A stretch of 64,000 nt of DNA from G051903925 sp051903925 (GCF_051903925.1 NZ_CP173678.1:1736001-1800000); one strand, 5' to 3'; counted from the first letter of the stretch, positions 27,966 to 38,389 are shown. Notes: generated from the sequence alone by a model not told the origin. Numbers and translations: made by a program.

Positions 27966-30518
27966 ATGCGTGACGACGGTTCAGAGGCCGGGCGCCTGGG
28001 CGCTCTGGCGGGCCTGGCCATTCTCGATACACCGGCGGAGGGCGAGTTTGACGAGATCGTTCGCCTGGCATCGACGCTGCTGGACTGTCCAAGTTGCGGC
28101 ATCAGCCTGATCGACGAACAGCGCCAATGGTTCAAATCGCGTGTCGGGATCGAGTTCAGCGAAACGCCGCGCGAACACGCGTTCTGCCGCCATCCTGTTG
28201 AGACCTGCGACTATTTCGAGGTGCAGGACGCGGCCAGCGACAGCCGCTTCGCCGACAATCCGCTGGTCAGGGCGCCCGGCGGCATCCGCTTCTATGCCGG
28301 GGCGCCCCTGATGATCGCAAGCGGCCATTGCCTTGGCAGCCTCTGCGTCTTCGACTCGAAGGTGCGGCCCCCCCTGGACGCGCGACAGCGCCAGACCCTG
28401 CTCGATCTGGCCCGCACTGCGGCGGGCCTCATCGACTCACGCCAGATGCGGCAGGTCGGTCGCGTGGCGGCGAAGGTGGTGCAGGCGACGTCGGACGCGA
28501 TCCTGTGCGTCGATGCCAACGAGGTGATCACCTTCTGGAATCGGGCGGCAGAGCGGATGTTCGGCCACGCCGCGGCGGATGCGATCGGCAAGAGCCTGGA
28601 CCTGATCATGCCGCGCGACATGGCCGATGCCCATCATGCAGGCTTTGCCCGGGCCGCCGGCGGTGGGCCGACACGCCTGATCGGCACGGCCGTCGAGTTG
28701 CGCGCACTGCGCGCCTCGGGCGAGGAGTTTCCCATCGAGTTGTCCCTGGCACCCCTGCATGACGGGCCGGGGATCGGGGGCTGTGCCGCCATCATCCGCG
28801 ACATCACGGAGCGGAAGTCGCTGGAGCGCGACCACCGCCAGACGCGCGAGTTCCTGGACACGGTGGTTGCCAATCTGCCGGCCATGCTGTTCGTGAAGGA
28901 TGCGGAGTCGCGCCGCTATCTGCTGCTGAATCGCACGGGCGAGGAGCTGATCGGCCGACCGGCGGCGCAGATCGTCGGCCGCACCGATGCGGAACTCTTC
29001 CCCAACCAGGGGGCGGACTACATGGCGCGGGACGACGACGCGCTGTCCGGCCGCGGCATGCCCCTGTCCGAGAGCGACTTCACACGCGATGACGGGCGGG
29101 TGGTCACGGTGCGGACCCGGCGCATCATCGTCGATGGCATGGACCGCCCCCGCCAGTACATCCTCGGCATCAGCGAGGACATGACCGAGGCACGGCGGAC
29201 CCAGGCCGAGGTCATACAGTTGGCGCAGTTCGATGCGTTGACCGGCCTGCGCAACCGCGCAAGCCTGGTGAAGCTCCTGGAACAGACGGTGGCGACCGGG
29301 CAGCGCATGGCGCTCCTGGCCATCAACCTGGATCGCTTCAAGCCCCTCAACGACCAGTTCGGCCACCCGGTGGGCGATGCCGTCCTGGCCGAGGTCGGGC
29401 GTCGCATCCTCAAGGTCGTGCGCGCCTCCGACATCGTCTCCCGGGTTGGCAGCGACGAGTTCCTGATCGTCGCCGTGGACGCGGCGCCCGTCGAATGCGC
29501 CGAGCGGATCGCCCTGGCGATCACGCGCGCGCTGGGCGAGCCGATCACGGCCGAAGACTTCAGCGGCTGCATCAGCGCCAGCATCGGCATCGCGGTCGCC
29601 CCCGAGGACGGCCGGGTGCCGGATGAGCTGCGCCAGTCGGCTGACCTGGCCCTGCACCGGGCCAAGTCGGAGGGGCGGGGCGGCATCTGCTTCTACAGCG
29701 ACAAGATGGACGCCGCCGCCCGGGACCGGCGCGACCTGGAGCGCGACCTGCACACCGCGCTGGACCAGGGCGAGATCTGGGTCGCCTACCAGCCGATCGT
29801 GTCGGCCGCCACGGGACAGATCACCAGTGCCGAGGCCCTGGCCCGCTGGACCCATCCGAGTCGCGGGCCCATCCCGCCGGACGTCTTCATCTCGATCGCG
29901 GAGGAAGCCGGCCTGATCGAACGCCTGGGCGCCCGCCTGCTGGAGACTGCCTGCCGGGATGCCGCGGCCTGGCCCGAGCACATCCGCCTGGCCGTCAACC
30001 TGTCGCCCCGGCAGTTCGAGGAAGGCAACCTGCTGGCGACGGTGGAGCGGACCCTGCAGGCGTGCGGCCTGCCGGCGTCGCGGCTGCAGCTTGAGGTGAC
30101 CGAAGGCCTGCTGATCCGCAACGTGGACCGGACGTTCAAGCTGCTGAGCGAACTGCGCGCCATGGGCATCCAGATCCTGATGGACGACTTCGGCGTGGGC
30201 TATTCCTCGCTCAGCTATTTCGAGCGTTTCCCGTTCGACAAGGTGAAGATCGACAGATCCTTCGTGCAGAAGATCGTCCATTCGCAGGCCGCCCGCGCCA
30301 TCGTCCAGGCGGTGGTCCACCTGGGCGCCACCCTGCAGATGCGCGTCGTGGCGGAAGGTGTCGAGACCGGGGAACAGCGCGACCTGCTGGTGTCCGCGGG
30401 CTGCACGCACATGCAGGGCTATCTCTTCAGCCGGCCAGTGCCGAACGACAGCTTCCGCACCTTGCTGGAGGGGAACGACGCCGCCCTGGCCGGCGACCGG
30501 CAGCGCCGGGTCGCCTGA
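27966..30518 (+). CDS. GAF-PAS-PAS-GGDEF-EAL cytoplasmic c-di-GMP protein
   Basis: The ~850-residue protein has no membrane segment. Its order is GAF (~15-165), PAS (~170-290), PAS (~295-415), GGDEF (~425-580) and EAL (~600-840). The GGDEF loop reads GSDEF, with the second Gly replaced, which makes cyclase activity doubtful. EAL is intact (AEALARWTHP, DDFGVGYSSLSYF), so it is probably a c-di-GMP phosphodiesterase controlled by GAF/PAS inputs. A GTG at 27951 is an alternative start, five codons upstream. It is convergent with the small peptide gene at 30625. Confidence 0.85.
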   Translation: MRDDGSEAGRLGALAGLAILDTPAEGEFDEIVRLASTLLDCPSCGISLIDEQRQWFKSRVGIEFSETPREHAFCRHPVETCDYFEVQDAASDSRFADNPLVRAPGGIRFYAGAPLMIASGHCLGSLCVFDSKVRPPLDARQRQTLLDLARTAAGLIDSRQMRQVGRVAAKVVQATSDAILCVDANEVITFWNRAAERMFGHAAADAIGKSLDLIMPRDMADAHHAGFARAAGGGPTRLIGTAVELRALRASGEEFPIELSLAPLHDGPGIGGCAAIIRDITERKSLERDHRQTREFLDTVVANLPAMLFVKDAESRRYLLLNRTGEELIGRPAAQIVGRTDAELFPNQGADYMARDDDALSGRGMPLSESDFTRDDGRVVTVRTRRIIVDGMDRPRQYILGISEDMTEARRTQAEVIQLAQFDALTGLRNRASLVKLLEQTVATGQRMALLAINLDRFKPLNDQFGHPVGDAVLAEVGRRILKVVRASDIVSRVGSDEFLIVAVDAAPVECAERIALAITRALGEPITAEDFSGCISASIGIAVAPEDGRVPDELRQSADLALHRAKSEGRGGICFYSDKMDAAARDRRDLERDLHTALDQGEIWVAYQPIVSAATGQITSAEALARWTHPSRGPIPPDVFISIAEEAGLIERLGARLLETACRDAAAWPEHIRLAVNLSPRQFEEGNLLATVERTLQACGLPASRLQLEVTEGLLIRNVDRTFKLLSELRAMGIQILMDDFGVGYSSLSYFERFPFDKVKIDRSFVQKIVHSQAARAIVQAVVHLGATLQMRVVAEGVETGEQRDLLVSAGCTHMQGYLFSRPVPNDSFRTLLEGNDAALAGDRQRRVA

Positions 30519-30604
30519 ACGGCTGCGGCTTCAGCGGCACAACTCCAAGCTGACGCCGTACGGGGCAGCAGCGCAGACCATGATCACAAGCCTGTCTTGA
30601 AATC

Positions 30605-30623
30605 AAAAGCCTCCGAAAGGAGG
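30605..30623 (-). terminator. Intrinsic terminator of the orphan peptide gene
   Basis: GCCTCC/GGAGGC forms a 6-bp GC stem with a TTTC loop immediately after the TGA of the small gene. On the minus strand it is followed by TTTTGATTT, a T-rich tract. This is the clearest intrinsic terminator in the window and supports transcription of the small gene as its own unit. It may also stop read-through from the convergent c-di-GMP gene. Confidence 0.8.
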
Positions 30624-30624
30624 C

Positions 30625-30783
30625 TCAGGATTTGCCAAATCCGTCGCCGCCCACCCCCGGACTGAACTCGGCGTCCCCAAGGCTCAGCCGGCTAAACGAC
30701 GGGACATCCCATTCGAGCAGCGTTTCCGAACGCTCCACGCTCGCGAGAGTGCCGTTGGAAATTTCATCATCCACGGTGGTCAT
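30625..30783 (-). CDS. Orphan 52-residue peptide, RiPP-precursor-like
   Basis: The frame encodes 52 residues: an acidic N-terminal half (MTTVDDEISNGTLASVER), a middle EWDVPSFSRLSLGDAEF and a Gly-rich tail ending GVGGDGFGKS. Upstream in-frame is a stop, so ATG 30783 is the only start. The aromatic-x-x-Pro-x-hydrophobic stretch (W25, P28, F30) followed by a Gly-rich end resembles leader and core of precursors bound by PqqD-like recognition elements; this is resemblance only. A TTGACA/ATTAGT promoter and a terminator flank it. Ribosome binding site is weak. No modification enzyme is nearby. Could alternatively be an ordinary small protein. Confidence 0.6.
   Translation of the reverse strand: MTTVDDEISNGTLASVERSETLLEWDVPSFSRLSLGDAEFSPGVGGDGFGKS
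30666..30692. repeat. 27-bp direct repeat, copy A
   Basis: This copy lies inside the orphan peptide gene (codons for R-L-S-L-G-D-A-E). It matches copy B at 26 of 27 positions; copies are 418 bp apart in the same orientation. Confidence 0.8.
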
Positions 30784-30825
30784 GTCTAGCTCGCTTGGAC
30801 TAAGGGTCTGGATCTCAGGTCACGC

Positions 30826-30854
30826 ACTAATCCGGGAGGCGTCCAGCCTGTCAA
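30826..30854 (-). promoter_or_regulatory. Sigma70-type promoter of the orphan peptide gene
   Basis: On the minus strand TTGACA (30849-30854) and ATTAGT (30826-30831) are separated by exactly 17 bp. The -35 box is a perfect consensus. Transcription would begin about 35-40 bp ahead of ATG 30783. Confidence 0.65.
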
Positions 30855-31083
30855 GGCGAATATCTCGGACTTCGGCGAACGCTGGAAGGGACAAGGTCCC
30901 GGAACTTGTGAGGCGCCGAGGCGATCTTCCATGTCCCCGCCCGCTCCGCCGCCCCCTTCAGGACAATCCAAAGCGGCTACGAGCCGTGTATCGTCAGCCC
31001 ATGCCGCAGCATGAGGCCGCTTCGGGCGTGAGGCTCACAAGCCAGGGCCTTGTTCCACCTGTCGGCCGCGATCGGCGGTTTGT
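30855..31083. other. Stretch without a recognisable gene
   Basis: This segment lies between the promoter of the peptide gene and copy B of the repeat. It is less GC-rich than its surroundings, and short frames on either strand have no domain or ribosome binding site. One minus-strand frame continues the peptide-like RLSLADAEY from copy B for ~37 residues to a stop at ~30977, without an upstream start of its own. Confidence 0.5.
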
Positions 31084-31110
31084 ACTCGGCGTCCGCAAGG
31101 CTCAGCCGGC
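31084..31110. repeat. 27-bp direct repeat, copy B
   Basis: This copy spans the stop codon (31102-31104) of the secreted-protein gene. In the frame used by the peptide gene it reads R-R-L-S-L-A-D-A-E-Y, against S-R-L-S-L-G-D-A-E-F in copy A. Confidence 0.8.
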
Positions 31111-31548
31111 GCGCTGGCAGGTGATCGCCATGACGCCGGAGCCACCCTGCATGCGGTAGGAGAACTGGCCCTGGCCATAGTCCTGGAGCTGCCAGACAAA
31201 GGGGCCGGGGCCGGAACTCTGCTTCATCTGCTGACCCTGGCCGACCAGGACGCCGTTCTGTGCCTGCCACTGCCCCTGGGCCTGGAAGCCTTCGTTGAAG
31301 CCCGCGGTCTGGGCGAAATAGGAGCCCTGCGCCTGGAACTGGCCGTTGGGATAGAGGACCAGGCCGTAATTGTAGATCCAATTCTCGAAAGCGTTGTTGC
31401 TCACCGTCTGGTTGCCCATCTGGCACTGGTACTGCCCGGCATAGTGCGGATTGGCCTGGGCTGGCAGCGCGGCGAGGCCAAGGGCCACGGCAATCCCCGC
31501 CAGGGTCGTCGTGGCACGGACCGTCTTCAGCAATCGAGCAACTGTCAT
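31102..31548 (-). CDS. Small secreted protein of unknown function
   Basis: The 148-residue protein has a cleavable signal peptide (hydrophobic TTLAGIAVALGLAALPAQA, cut before NPHYAG) and a Gln/Asn/Gly-rich mature part with repeated Q-A-Q-G-x-W/Y-like units (GQFQAQGSYFAQ, GFQAQGQWQAQ) and two Cys (YQCQMG, ITCQRAG) that could form a disulphide. It probably folds in the periplasm or outside the cell as a small beta protein. GGAG 8 bp upstream supports ATG 31548 over an earlier in-frame ATG. The family is not recognised. Confidence 0.75.
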   Translation of the reverse strand: MTVARLLKTVRATTTLAGIAVALGLAALPAQANPHYAGQYQCQMGNQTVSNNAFENWIYNYGLVLYPNGQFQAQGSYFAQTAGFNEGFQAQGQWQAQNGVLVGQGQQMKQSSGPGPFVWQLQDYGQGQFSYRMQGGSGVMAITCQRAG

Positions 31549-31671
31549 CGAGGCAACTCCCAACAAGGCCAGGACCCGCAGCGGCCCCGTGCTCACGAGT
31601 GTGGGATGTTCCGCCAGCGGATTAAAGTGATCGTGGTCAAGCTGGTCCCAAACTTCAGTTCAGCCCGCTCC

Positions 31672-31700
31672 TGCATGGCCCGGTTCATCCGGGCCATGCA
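31672..31700. terminator. Perfect 12-bp-stem hairpin in the lon 3' region
   Basis: TGCATGGCCCGG and CCGGGCCATGCA pair perfectly around TTCAT. With a second hairpin at 31740-31762 it lies between the lon stop and the secreted-protein promoter. No T-run follows. Confidence 0.5.
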
Positions 31701-31739
31701 TGGACCAATCGTTCCGCGGGCTCGACGGTCGGTTCATAG

Positions 31740-31762
31740 GTCCCCCGGCCGAGCCGGGGGAC
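31740..31762 (-). terminator. Hairpin directly after lon
   Basis: GTCCCCCGGC and GCCGGGGGAC form a perfect 10-bp stem with a 3-base loop, 18 bp past the lon stop. T-run is absent, so termination strength is uncertain. Confidence 0.55.
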
Positions 31763-31780
31763 GCAGGTGGACACTGGGCC

Positions 31781-34324
<2,544 letters not shown>

Positions 34325-34741
34325 TCAACCAGCCCTCCCGCTCACCCTGGCGAGGGTCAAAACAAGGCAGCCGTTGACCAGCTGCGTACGGCCCAGCTCC
34401 CACTCACCGGCGGGGACGCCGATGCGCCGCTCGAAACGGCCATAGGGGATTTCAAGTCGGTGGATCCGGGCGGCCTGCGGATTGACTGGCAGGCGCCGTT
34501 CGGCTTCGACGATCAGCTGACCGCGTTCGTAGCGCACCTGGACGGCTTGCGGGTCGACGCCGGGCAGGGCGACGATGATCGCCAGGCCCTGGTCCGTCTC
34601 GACCACGTCCAGCGGCGGCTCCCATACCGGGCCGGGCCGCTGGCCCGCCGGCTTGAAGAACTGGCGCTGCATCTGTTCCGCCCGGTCGAGGAAGGCGCAG
34701 GCCTCCGCCCACATCCAGGCCGTGGGATCCCGTGTCGGCAT
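34325..34741 (-). CDS. Small heat-shock protein (Hsp20/alpha-crystallin)
   Basis: The 138-residue protein has an alpha-crystallin domain at ~45-130: WEPPLDVVETDQGLAIIVAL, PGVDPQAVQVRYERGQLIVE and RIHRLEIPYGRFERRIGVP. Such proteins hold unfolding clients. The C-terminal I-x-I tail motif is absent; the protein ends VSGRAG, so oligomer form may be unusual. ATG 34741 gives MPTRDPTAWMW. It is adjacent to lon with no gap, coupling holding and degradation of damaged proteins. No clear RpoH promoter was recognised. Confidence 0.85.
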   Translation of the reverse strand: MPTRDPTAWMWAEACAFLDRAEQMQRQFFKPAGQRPGPVWEPPLDVVETDQGLAIIVALPGVDPQAVQVRYERGQLIVEAERRLPVNPQAARIHRLEIPYGRFERRIGVPAGEWELGRTQLVNGCLVLTLARVSGRAG

Positions 34742-35001
34742 ATCCACTCCGCTCTCCGGCCCCGCAGGCACCGGCTTGCATCTGGCCGCAGCCACCCCTC
34801 AACAGGCGATGGCCGGACCGGGGCCGGGGTGCTGGCTACTGCCAATGCCCCTTTGCCCTGCTGCGATATGTAGGGGGTCGGCGGCGCCGCACCAGGGGGG
34901 TGGCGTTAACCTTTTGCCGTGGGGGAAGGCTGGGGCCTGGCCGCAGGAACGGGGCCGCTGCTTTCGCGTTCATGAATGGGGACTGCCAACGGAGGCCAGC
35001 C
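34742..35001. other. Divergent control region between hsp20 and the CBS gene
   Basis: This 260-bp stretch should hold promoters for both hsp20-lon and the CBS-domain gene. I see no convincing sigma70, RpoH or sigma54 box and no open frame with a ribosome binding site. A G-rich run is at 34872-34902. Confidence 0.35.
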
Positions 35002-35460
35002 ATGCTGGTGCGTGAGTTCATGAGCCGGGACGTGCTGATGGCCCGGCCCGACATGCCGATCGTCGAGGCGGCACGCATCATGCGGGACGCGGATGTGGGT
35101 TTCCTGCCGGTGTGCGACGACAATCGCCTGGTGGGCACGGTCACGGACCGCGACATCGTCGTACGCTGCCTCGCCGTGGTGGAGGATACCGCCGCCGCCT
35201 GCGTGCGCGACGCGATGACGGCCGATATCGTCTTCTGCCTGGAGGACGAGGAGCATCATGTGGCCGCTACCCTGATGGGCCGGATGCAGGTGCGCCGCCT
35301 GCCGGTGCTGGACCGGCAGCACCGCCTGGTGGGCATCGTCTCGCTGGGCGATATCGCGGACGGCACCAACGACGATGTCGTCGCCGGCCAGGCCCTTCAG
35401 GACATCGCGGAAAAGCCGCCTGTGCCCAAGGTGGAGGCAGCACCGGTGGAGGCGGGCTGA
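35002..35460 (+). CDS. Two-CBS-domain protein
   Basis: The 152-residue protein consists of two CBS units: MLVREFMSRDVLMARPDMPI to VTDRDIVVRCL (~1-60) and VRDAMTADIVFCLEDEEHHV to IVSLGDIADG (~65-125). CBS pairs bind adenine nucleotides such as AMP, ATP or SAM. Stand-alone versions act as energy or redox sensors, but the partner here is unknown. GGAGG at 34991-34995 fixes the start at ATG 35002. It is divergent from hsp20-lon, suggesting a stress role (inference). Confidence 0.85.
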   Translation: MLVREFMSRDVLMARPDMPIVEAARIMRDADVGFLPVCDDNRLVGTVTDRDIVVRCLAVVEDTAAACVRDAMTADIVFCLEDEEHHVAATLMGRMQVRRLPVLDRQHRLVGIVSLGDIADGTNDDVVAGQALQDIAEKPPVPKVEAAPVEAG

Positions 35461-35608
35461 TCGCTCGCCCCATCGCGACGGACGTCAGGGAGCGGACGCC
35501 GCAGCACCTTTGCACGGCCGCAACACGGCGCGGTCGTTCGCACTCGGATCGGCAGGCCAGGGCGATAGGCGCGACACCCGATACCCGGCCCGGTATAGGG
35601 TCAGCAGC

Positions 35609-35926
35609 ATGTGGGAGCTGATTCACCCCGCGGTCGAGGAGATCGAACTGGCGCGCGTCCTGCACGCGCTCAGCGATCCTGAGCGCCTGTCCATCGTCCG
35701 CCAGTTGGACCAGGCGGGCGAGCTCCCGCTTCTGCCGGCCGATGGCCGGCGGGGCCTGGGCCAACACCTGCGCATCCTGCGAGAAGCCGGCATCGTCCTC
35801 TCCGAACCGGCGGCGACACCGCCCCACCGCCTGCGCTCGGCCGAGCTTGACCGCCGCTTCCCCGGCCTGTTGCGGGCGATCCTCAGCGTCCCGCTCTCCG
35901 GCAGCCGCCCGCGCCCCGCCGGCTGA
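35609..35926 (+). CDS. Small ArsR-like winged-helix protein
   Basis: The 105-residue protein reads IELARVLHALSDPERLSIVR, an ArsR-type first helix pair, then a recognition region RRGLGQHLRILREAGIVLSE. ArsR proteins are usually metal- or redox-controlled repressors; metal-binding Cys are missing here, so the inducer is not a thiolate metal site of the usual kind. It lacks a strong ribosome binding site. The 3' end is followed by a perfect palindrome and then the cobalamin riboswitch; a regulatory link is not shown. Confidence 0.7.
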   Translation: MWELIHPAVEEIELARVLHALSDPERLSIVRQLDQAGELPLLPADGRRGLGQHLRILREAGIVLSEPAATPPHRLRSAELDRRFPGLLRAILSVPLSGSRPRPAG

Positions 35927-35950
35927 CCAACGCTTCCGCAACCTCTTGCG

Positions 35951-35968
35951 CGGCACCGGCCGGTGCCG
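35951..35968. terminator. Perfect 18-bp GC palindrome after the ArsR-like gene
   Basis: CGGCACCGGCCGGTGCCG is fully self-complementary and lies 24 bp after the stop, immediately ahead of the riboswitch. It probably ends the ArsR-like transcript or insulates the riboswitch. No T-run. Confidence 0.45.
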
Positions 35969-35971
35969 CTA

Positions 35972-36172
35972 GGTTCGGATCCGGTGGTGCTGCCGCAAGG
36001 CAGTGAAAAGGGAACGCAGTGCGGCTCACGTTCAGAAGGACGTGGACCAATCCTGTGGCTGTACCCGCAACTGTAGGTGGGGAGCGTTCGTCGAACGATG
36101 CCACTGGGCCCAAAGGGCCTGGGAAGGCGCGGCGAACGTGACGATCCACAAGCCAGGAGACCTGCCACCAAC
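35972..36172 (+). promoter_or_regulatory. Cobalamin (adenosylcobalamin) riboswitch
   Basis: The region carries the conserved cobalamin riboswitch core: AAAAGGGAAC near 36006, the CTGTACCCGCAACTGTA element at 36059-36075 and the B12 box AAGCCAGGAGACCTGCC at about 36150-36166. It lies 214 bp ahead of the btuB-like ATG. In Gram-negatives this RNA represses B12 uptake genes when the coenzyme is plentiful. The platform between box and gene also holds a small frame at 36246. Confidence 0.93.
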
Positions 36173-36245
36173 GTCGCCCATCTTCCGGCCGGGCCTAGCC
36201 GGGGGAGCGGATCACCGTCGTGGCGACCCGATGGAGGGGTTTGTC

Positions 36246-36485
36246 ATGGCGGTCACCGTACCGGCAGTCGTTGAACCTTGCGTGCGTGCAACCTGGTTGC
36301 GCGCGGCGCCGATCTGCGTGCCGTCCTGGCGCGCCCCTCTGGATTCCGCTGCGGACCCCGTCCGCATGGCCAGGGGCATTCTTCAATGGCTTCCAGAACT
36401 GGGCTCGTCGCGAGCCTGGCAATCCTTGTCGCGGCGACCGGTCCCGTCCAGGCCGGACCCGATGCAGCAGTGCGGGGCGAGGTAG
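36246..36485 (+). CDS. Possible leader ORF between riboswitch and btuB
   Basis: An ATG with an excellent ribosome binding site (GGAGGGG at 36233-36239, spacing 6) opens a 79-codon frame that overlaps the start of the btuB-like gene by 100 bp in another frame. The product (MAVTVPAVVEPCVRATWLRA at its start) has no recognisable domain. It could be a translated leader coupling riboswitch state to btuB translation, or chance. Conservation is needed to decide. Confidence 0.25.
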   Translation: MAVTVPAVVEPCVRATWLRAAPICVPSWRAPLDSAADPVRMARGILQWLPELGSSRAWQSLSRRPVPSRPDPMQQCGAR

Positions 36486-38389
36486 GACCGCTCTCCCCCC
36501 GTCCCGACGCAACCGCAAGCTCCGGCCAAAGCGCCGTGGACCCGCGTGCCGTGTCACCAGGCGCCGATGCGCCCATGGTCCTGCCCAGCCTCAGCGTGCA
36601 GGCCAGCGCCGCAAGCCGCACCGACCTGGAGCCGCGGGCAATCGGCAGCGCCTACACCCAGGTCGACCTGCAGCAGATCCGCGCGGGCCAGATGGTCTCT
36701 GCCCGCGAGGCGCTGCTCGAAGTGCCTGGCGTCGCCATCAATGCGGAGCGGCCGGGCGAATATACCAGCGTGTCGATCCGCGGGTCCGACACCGACCAGG
36801 TGCTGGTCCTGCTGGACGGGATCGAGCTTGGCGACCCCAGTGCCACGTCGACCCAGTTCCAGTTCGATCACCTGACCACGCTGGACATCGACCGGATCGA
36901 GGTCCTGCGCGGCAACCAGTCCTCGCTCTATGGCTCGGACGCCATTGGTGGCGTCATCAACATCCTGACCCAGCGCGCGACCGAGGATGGAATCCGCCTG
37001 AACCTGGAAGGGGAGGGTGGTTCCTATGGCCACAAGCGGGGCGGGGGCTCGCTCCTGGGCAGGCAGGGACCCGTGGACTTCCGCTTCACTTTTCACGGCC
37101 AGTCGGTCGACGGCCCGTCCCAGGCCAAGCCGGTGCGTGGTCCGTCGGTGGAGGACGATCCAAGCTGGCAGTACGGCTTCAGCGGCAGGCTCGGCGTCCA
37201 GGTCCTGCCCAACCTCTATGTCGAGGCGCTGGGCTTCCAGACCCTTACCGACCACCACTATGACAATACGGGCCAGGATGGCTTCGACACGGTCGACAAG
37301 GACGAGGATGCGATGGCCTTTCGCGCCACGCACACGGCCTGGGACGGGCGCTGGACCAACCAGCTGCTGTTCAGCACCTATCATGCCGAACGCCGCTACT
37401 TCGCCGGGTACACGCGGCCGGATGGCGATGTCTATGACGGAACCAAGCGAAACATCAACTTCATCACGCGGCTGAAGCCGCTGGACATCGTTTCGGTCGC
37501 TGCCGGCTTCGACCTGGAGCGGGAGGAGACGACCCAGGTCACGAATTTCTCCGGCGACTTCGTGGCGGGGATCGACACGCATTCGGGCTTTGGCGAGATC
37601 GCGGTCGAGCCGGTACGCGACCTGACCCTGACGGCTGCCCTGCGCCACGATTCCAACAGCCGGTTTGGCGGCTTCGACACCTGGCGCGGCACCGTCGCCT
37701 ATTTCGTCGAGAACGTGGCCCCGGACGCCGACCTGAAGCTGCGCGCGTCCTATGGCACGGGGGCCAAGGCGCCGGGCCTGTACCAGCTGTTCGACCCGCT
37801 GTACGGCAATGAGCGCCTGACGGTGGAGGAGAGCCGGGGCTGGGACGTCGGCGTCGATGCCTGGTGGCGCGACATGGCCCTGGAACTCACCTGGTTTCAG
37901 ACGGACGTCACGAACGAGATCGACTTCGACTTCGCCCAGGGCGGCTACATCCAGCGTGGCGAGACAGAGACCAGCGGAGTGGAGCTGGGGTTCACCGCGG
38001 CACCAACGCCGTGGCTGATGCTGCGCCAGACCTATACCTACCTGCTGGCCGACGACGTGCAGCTTGCGCGAACGCTGGGCCGCCCGCGCCATGTCGGCGC
38101 CACGACCGTCACGGTCCTGCCGCTGACGGACCTGAGCCTGAGCGCGCGGGTGCGCTACCGCTCGTTCAACGCGTCGAGCTCGGGCGGGCGCACGGACGGC
38201 TTCGCGACGGTCGACCTGCTGGCGAGCTACCGCCTCGACGACCAGTGGGAGGTCTATGGCCGGGTCGTGAACCTGTTCGACCAGGACTACCAGCTGACCT
38301 ACGGCTACCAGCCCTATCCGCTCACCGCCTATCTGGGCCTGCGCACGTCGCTGGGCCTGGGCGGGCTTGAAGGCCTGTTCGGAGGATGA
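36386..38389 (+). CDS. btuB: TonB-dependent cobalamin receptor, BtuB-like
   Basis: The 667-residue outer-membrane protein has a signal peptide (MASRTGLVASLAILVAATG), a TonB-box-like LPSLSVQA, a plug domain (EALLEVPGVAINAERPGEYT, VLVLLDGIELGDPS, EVLRGNQSSLYGSDAIGGVI) and a 22-strand barrel. The plug sequence is of BtuB type, and the riboswitch upstream makes cobalamin or a corrinoid the likely ligand. The extreme C-terminus ends GLFGG rather than the usual aromatic residue. It overlaps the next gene by 4 bp (ATGA). Confidence 0.9.
   Translation: MASRTGLVASLAILVAATGPVQAGPDAAVRGEVGPLSPRPDATASSGQSAVDPRAVSPGADAPMVLPSLSVQASAASRTDLEPRAIGSAYTQVDLQQIRAGQMVSAREALLEVPGVAINAERPGEYTSVSIRGSDTDQVLVLLDGIELGDPSATSTQFQFDHLTTLDIDRIEVLRGNQSSLYGSDAIGGVINILTQRATEDGIRLNLEGEGGSYGHKRGGGSLLGRQGPVDFRFTFHGQSVDGPSQAKPVRGPSVEDDPSWQYGFSGRLGVQVLPNLYVEALGFQTLTDHHYDNTGQDGFDTVDKDEDAMAFRATHTAWDGRWTNQLLFSTYHAERRYFAGYTRPDGDVYDGTKRNINFITRLKPLDIVSVAAGFDLEREETTQVTNFSGDFVAGIDTHSGFGEIAVEPVRDLTLTAALRHDSNSRFGGFDTWRGTVAYFVENVAPDADLKLRASYGTGAKAPGLYQLFDPLYGNERLTVEESRGWDVGVDAWWRDMALELTWFQTDVTNEIDFDFAQGGYIQRGETETSGVELGFTAAPTPWLMLRQTYTYLLADDVQLARTLGRPRHVGATTVTVLPLTDLSLSARVRYRSFNASSSGGRTDGFATVDLLASYRLDDQWEVYGRVVNLFDQDYQLTYGYQPYPLTAYLGLRTSLGLGGLEGLFGG

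Noticed and set aside
30625..30783. Lasso peptide precursor
   Set aside because: The putative core does not offer a Gly/Ala-1 with an Asp/Glu at position 7-9 followed by a plausible tail, and no B/C enzymes are adjacent; only a looser RiPP-like label is kept.
30855..31083. Second complete RiPP-like precursor gene downstream of copy B
   Set aside because: The reading frame continuing RLSLADAEY has no start codon of its own and lies across the stop of another gene, so only a remnant can be claimed.
30632..31159. Plus-strand frame of 175 codons across the peptide locus
   Set aside because: It has no ribosome binding site or domain, is Ser/Arg-rich, and runs antisense to the peptide gene, its promoter and terminator and the secreted-protein gene.
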